DNA of 64,000 bases from Micromonospora sediminimaris. Lineage in GTDB: Bacteria > Actinomycetota > Actinomycetes > Mycobacteriales > Micromonosporaceae. Position 1 is the first letter of the stretch, and every line of letters starts with the position of its first letter. Made by a program: the position numbers and the translations under genes. Under the pieces are notes generated by a model. The model did no database searches and had not been told where the DNA came from. It saw only the letters and a list, made by a program, of their open reading frames with translations. Of the stretch, positions 63,790 through 64,000 are shown in pieces. The stretch spans positions 434,001 through 498,000 of the forward strand of contig FOLJ01000001.1 of NCBI GenBank assembly GCA_900112325.1, written 5' to 3'.

Positions 63790-64000
63790 GTGCCCGGCAC
63801 CTCACCTCCCGACGAACGACTGCGGGTCATGCCGTGGTGGCTGGTACTCATCGGGCTGCTGCTGGCCGCCCTGCTCGGCTGGTGGGTGCTGTACTGGCTG
63901 CTCGGCGAGGCCGACCGCGCCGCCGCGCCGGACACCCGGGCCACGCTGCGCATCGACGCCATCCGCACCGGGTTGACAGTGGTAGCCGGCACCGGCGGTG
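63790..64000 (+). CDS. N-terminus of a membrane protein, cut by the window end
   Basis: The GTG at 63790 opens a frame of 70 codons running off the right edge: VPGTSPPDERLRVMPWWLVL, then a hydrophobic segment (LIGLLLAALLGWWVLYWLLG), then ATLRIDAIRTGLTVVAGTGG. The last stretch is like the start of actinobacterial pentapeptide-repeat membrane proteins, which continue with a second helix and an RRQW-x-x-E segment. The assignment cannot be verified from this piece. Confidence 0.6.
   Translation, partial: MPGTSPPDERLRVMPWWLVLIGLLLAALLGWWVLYWLLGEADRAAAPDTRATLRIDAIRTGLTVVAGTGG

Overview
This is a high-GC actinobacterial chromosome segment, most probably from the Micromonosporaceae (Micromonospora or a close relative). 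The evidence is very GC-rich coding sequence with many GTG starts, a mycothiol-dependent isomerase family protein, a CoaE-GrpB fusion, an ANTAR regulator, a DUF5753 regulator, and a housekeeping backbone that matches other actinomycetes. Assignment to genus is inference from gene content. Codon use and GC look uniform throughout, and I see no insertion sequence, intact prophage, CRISPR array or biosynthetic gene cluster.

Layout. 1-5.2 kb: the end of a discoidin-like secreted protein, a Tat/lipoprotein Rieske protein, uvrA and rsgA. 5.5-11.5 kb: a maleylpyruvate-isomerase-like protein with an MBL hydrolase, a degenerate DedA protein, a cold shock protein, an endolysin-like protein, and a CocE hydrolase with its MarR regulator. 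11.6-24.2 kb: an MMPL exporter divergent from marR, a truncated lytic transglycosylase overlapping it antisense, a DedA-PAP2 fusion with an eroded PAP2 site, typA, a beta-lactamase-fold hydrolase, a tyrosine phosphatase, TerC, a small monooxygenase, a DUF5753 regulator and uvrB. 24.6-34.8 kb: a duplicated-domain membrane-anchored protein, coaE, rpsA, a methyltransferase, a Uma2 protein, a DUF2945/DUF3140 pair, a small secreted protein and polA. 34.9-39.9 kb: a complete branched-chain amino-acid ABC operon, livK-H-M-G-F. 40.3-46 kb: a lipoprotein, a PdtaR-like ANTAR regulator, tRNA-Leu(CAA) followed directly by a HTH-LAGLIDADG protein, and a trans-sulfuration enzyme divergent from an Lrp regulator and a luciferase-like monooxygenase. 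46-54 kb: a rhamnogalacturonan lyase with a CBM2 domain, an aromatic amino-acid decarboxylase, a TauE/SafE transporter with an Rrf2 regulator, tesB and pyk. 54-64 kb: a YCII protein, a zinc-ribbon/membrane-protein gene pair convergent with a 1370-residue TPR-CHAT protease-like protein, an aldo-keto reductase, a lipase, a second TerC protein and the start of a membrane protein at the right edge.

The order pyk, tesB, ANTAR regulator, polA, rpsA, coaE, uvrB, uvrA is the order of the corresponding M. tuberculosis genes (Rv1617, Rv1618, Rv1626, Rv1629, Rv1630, Rv1631, Rv1633, Rv1638). The window is therefore an ancestral backbone with accessory blocks between the conserved genes. Those blocks hold most of the unusual items: the tRNA-linked HTH-LAGLIDADG gene, the TPR-CHAT locus, pseudo-enzyme membrane proteins, and three related palindromic intergenic repeats.
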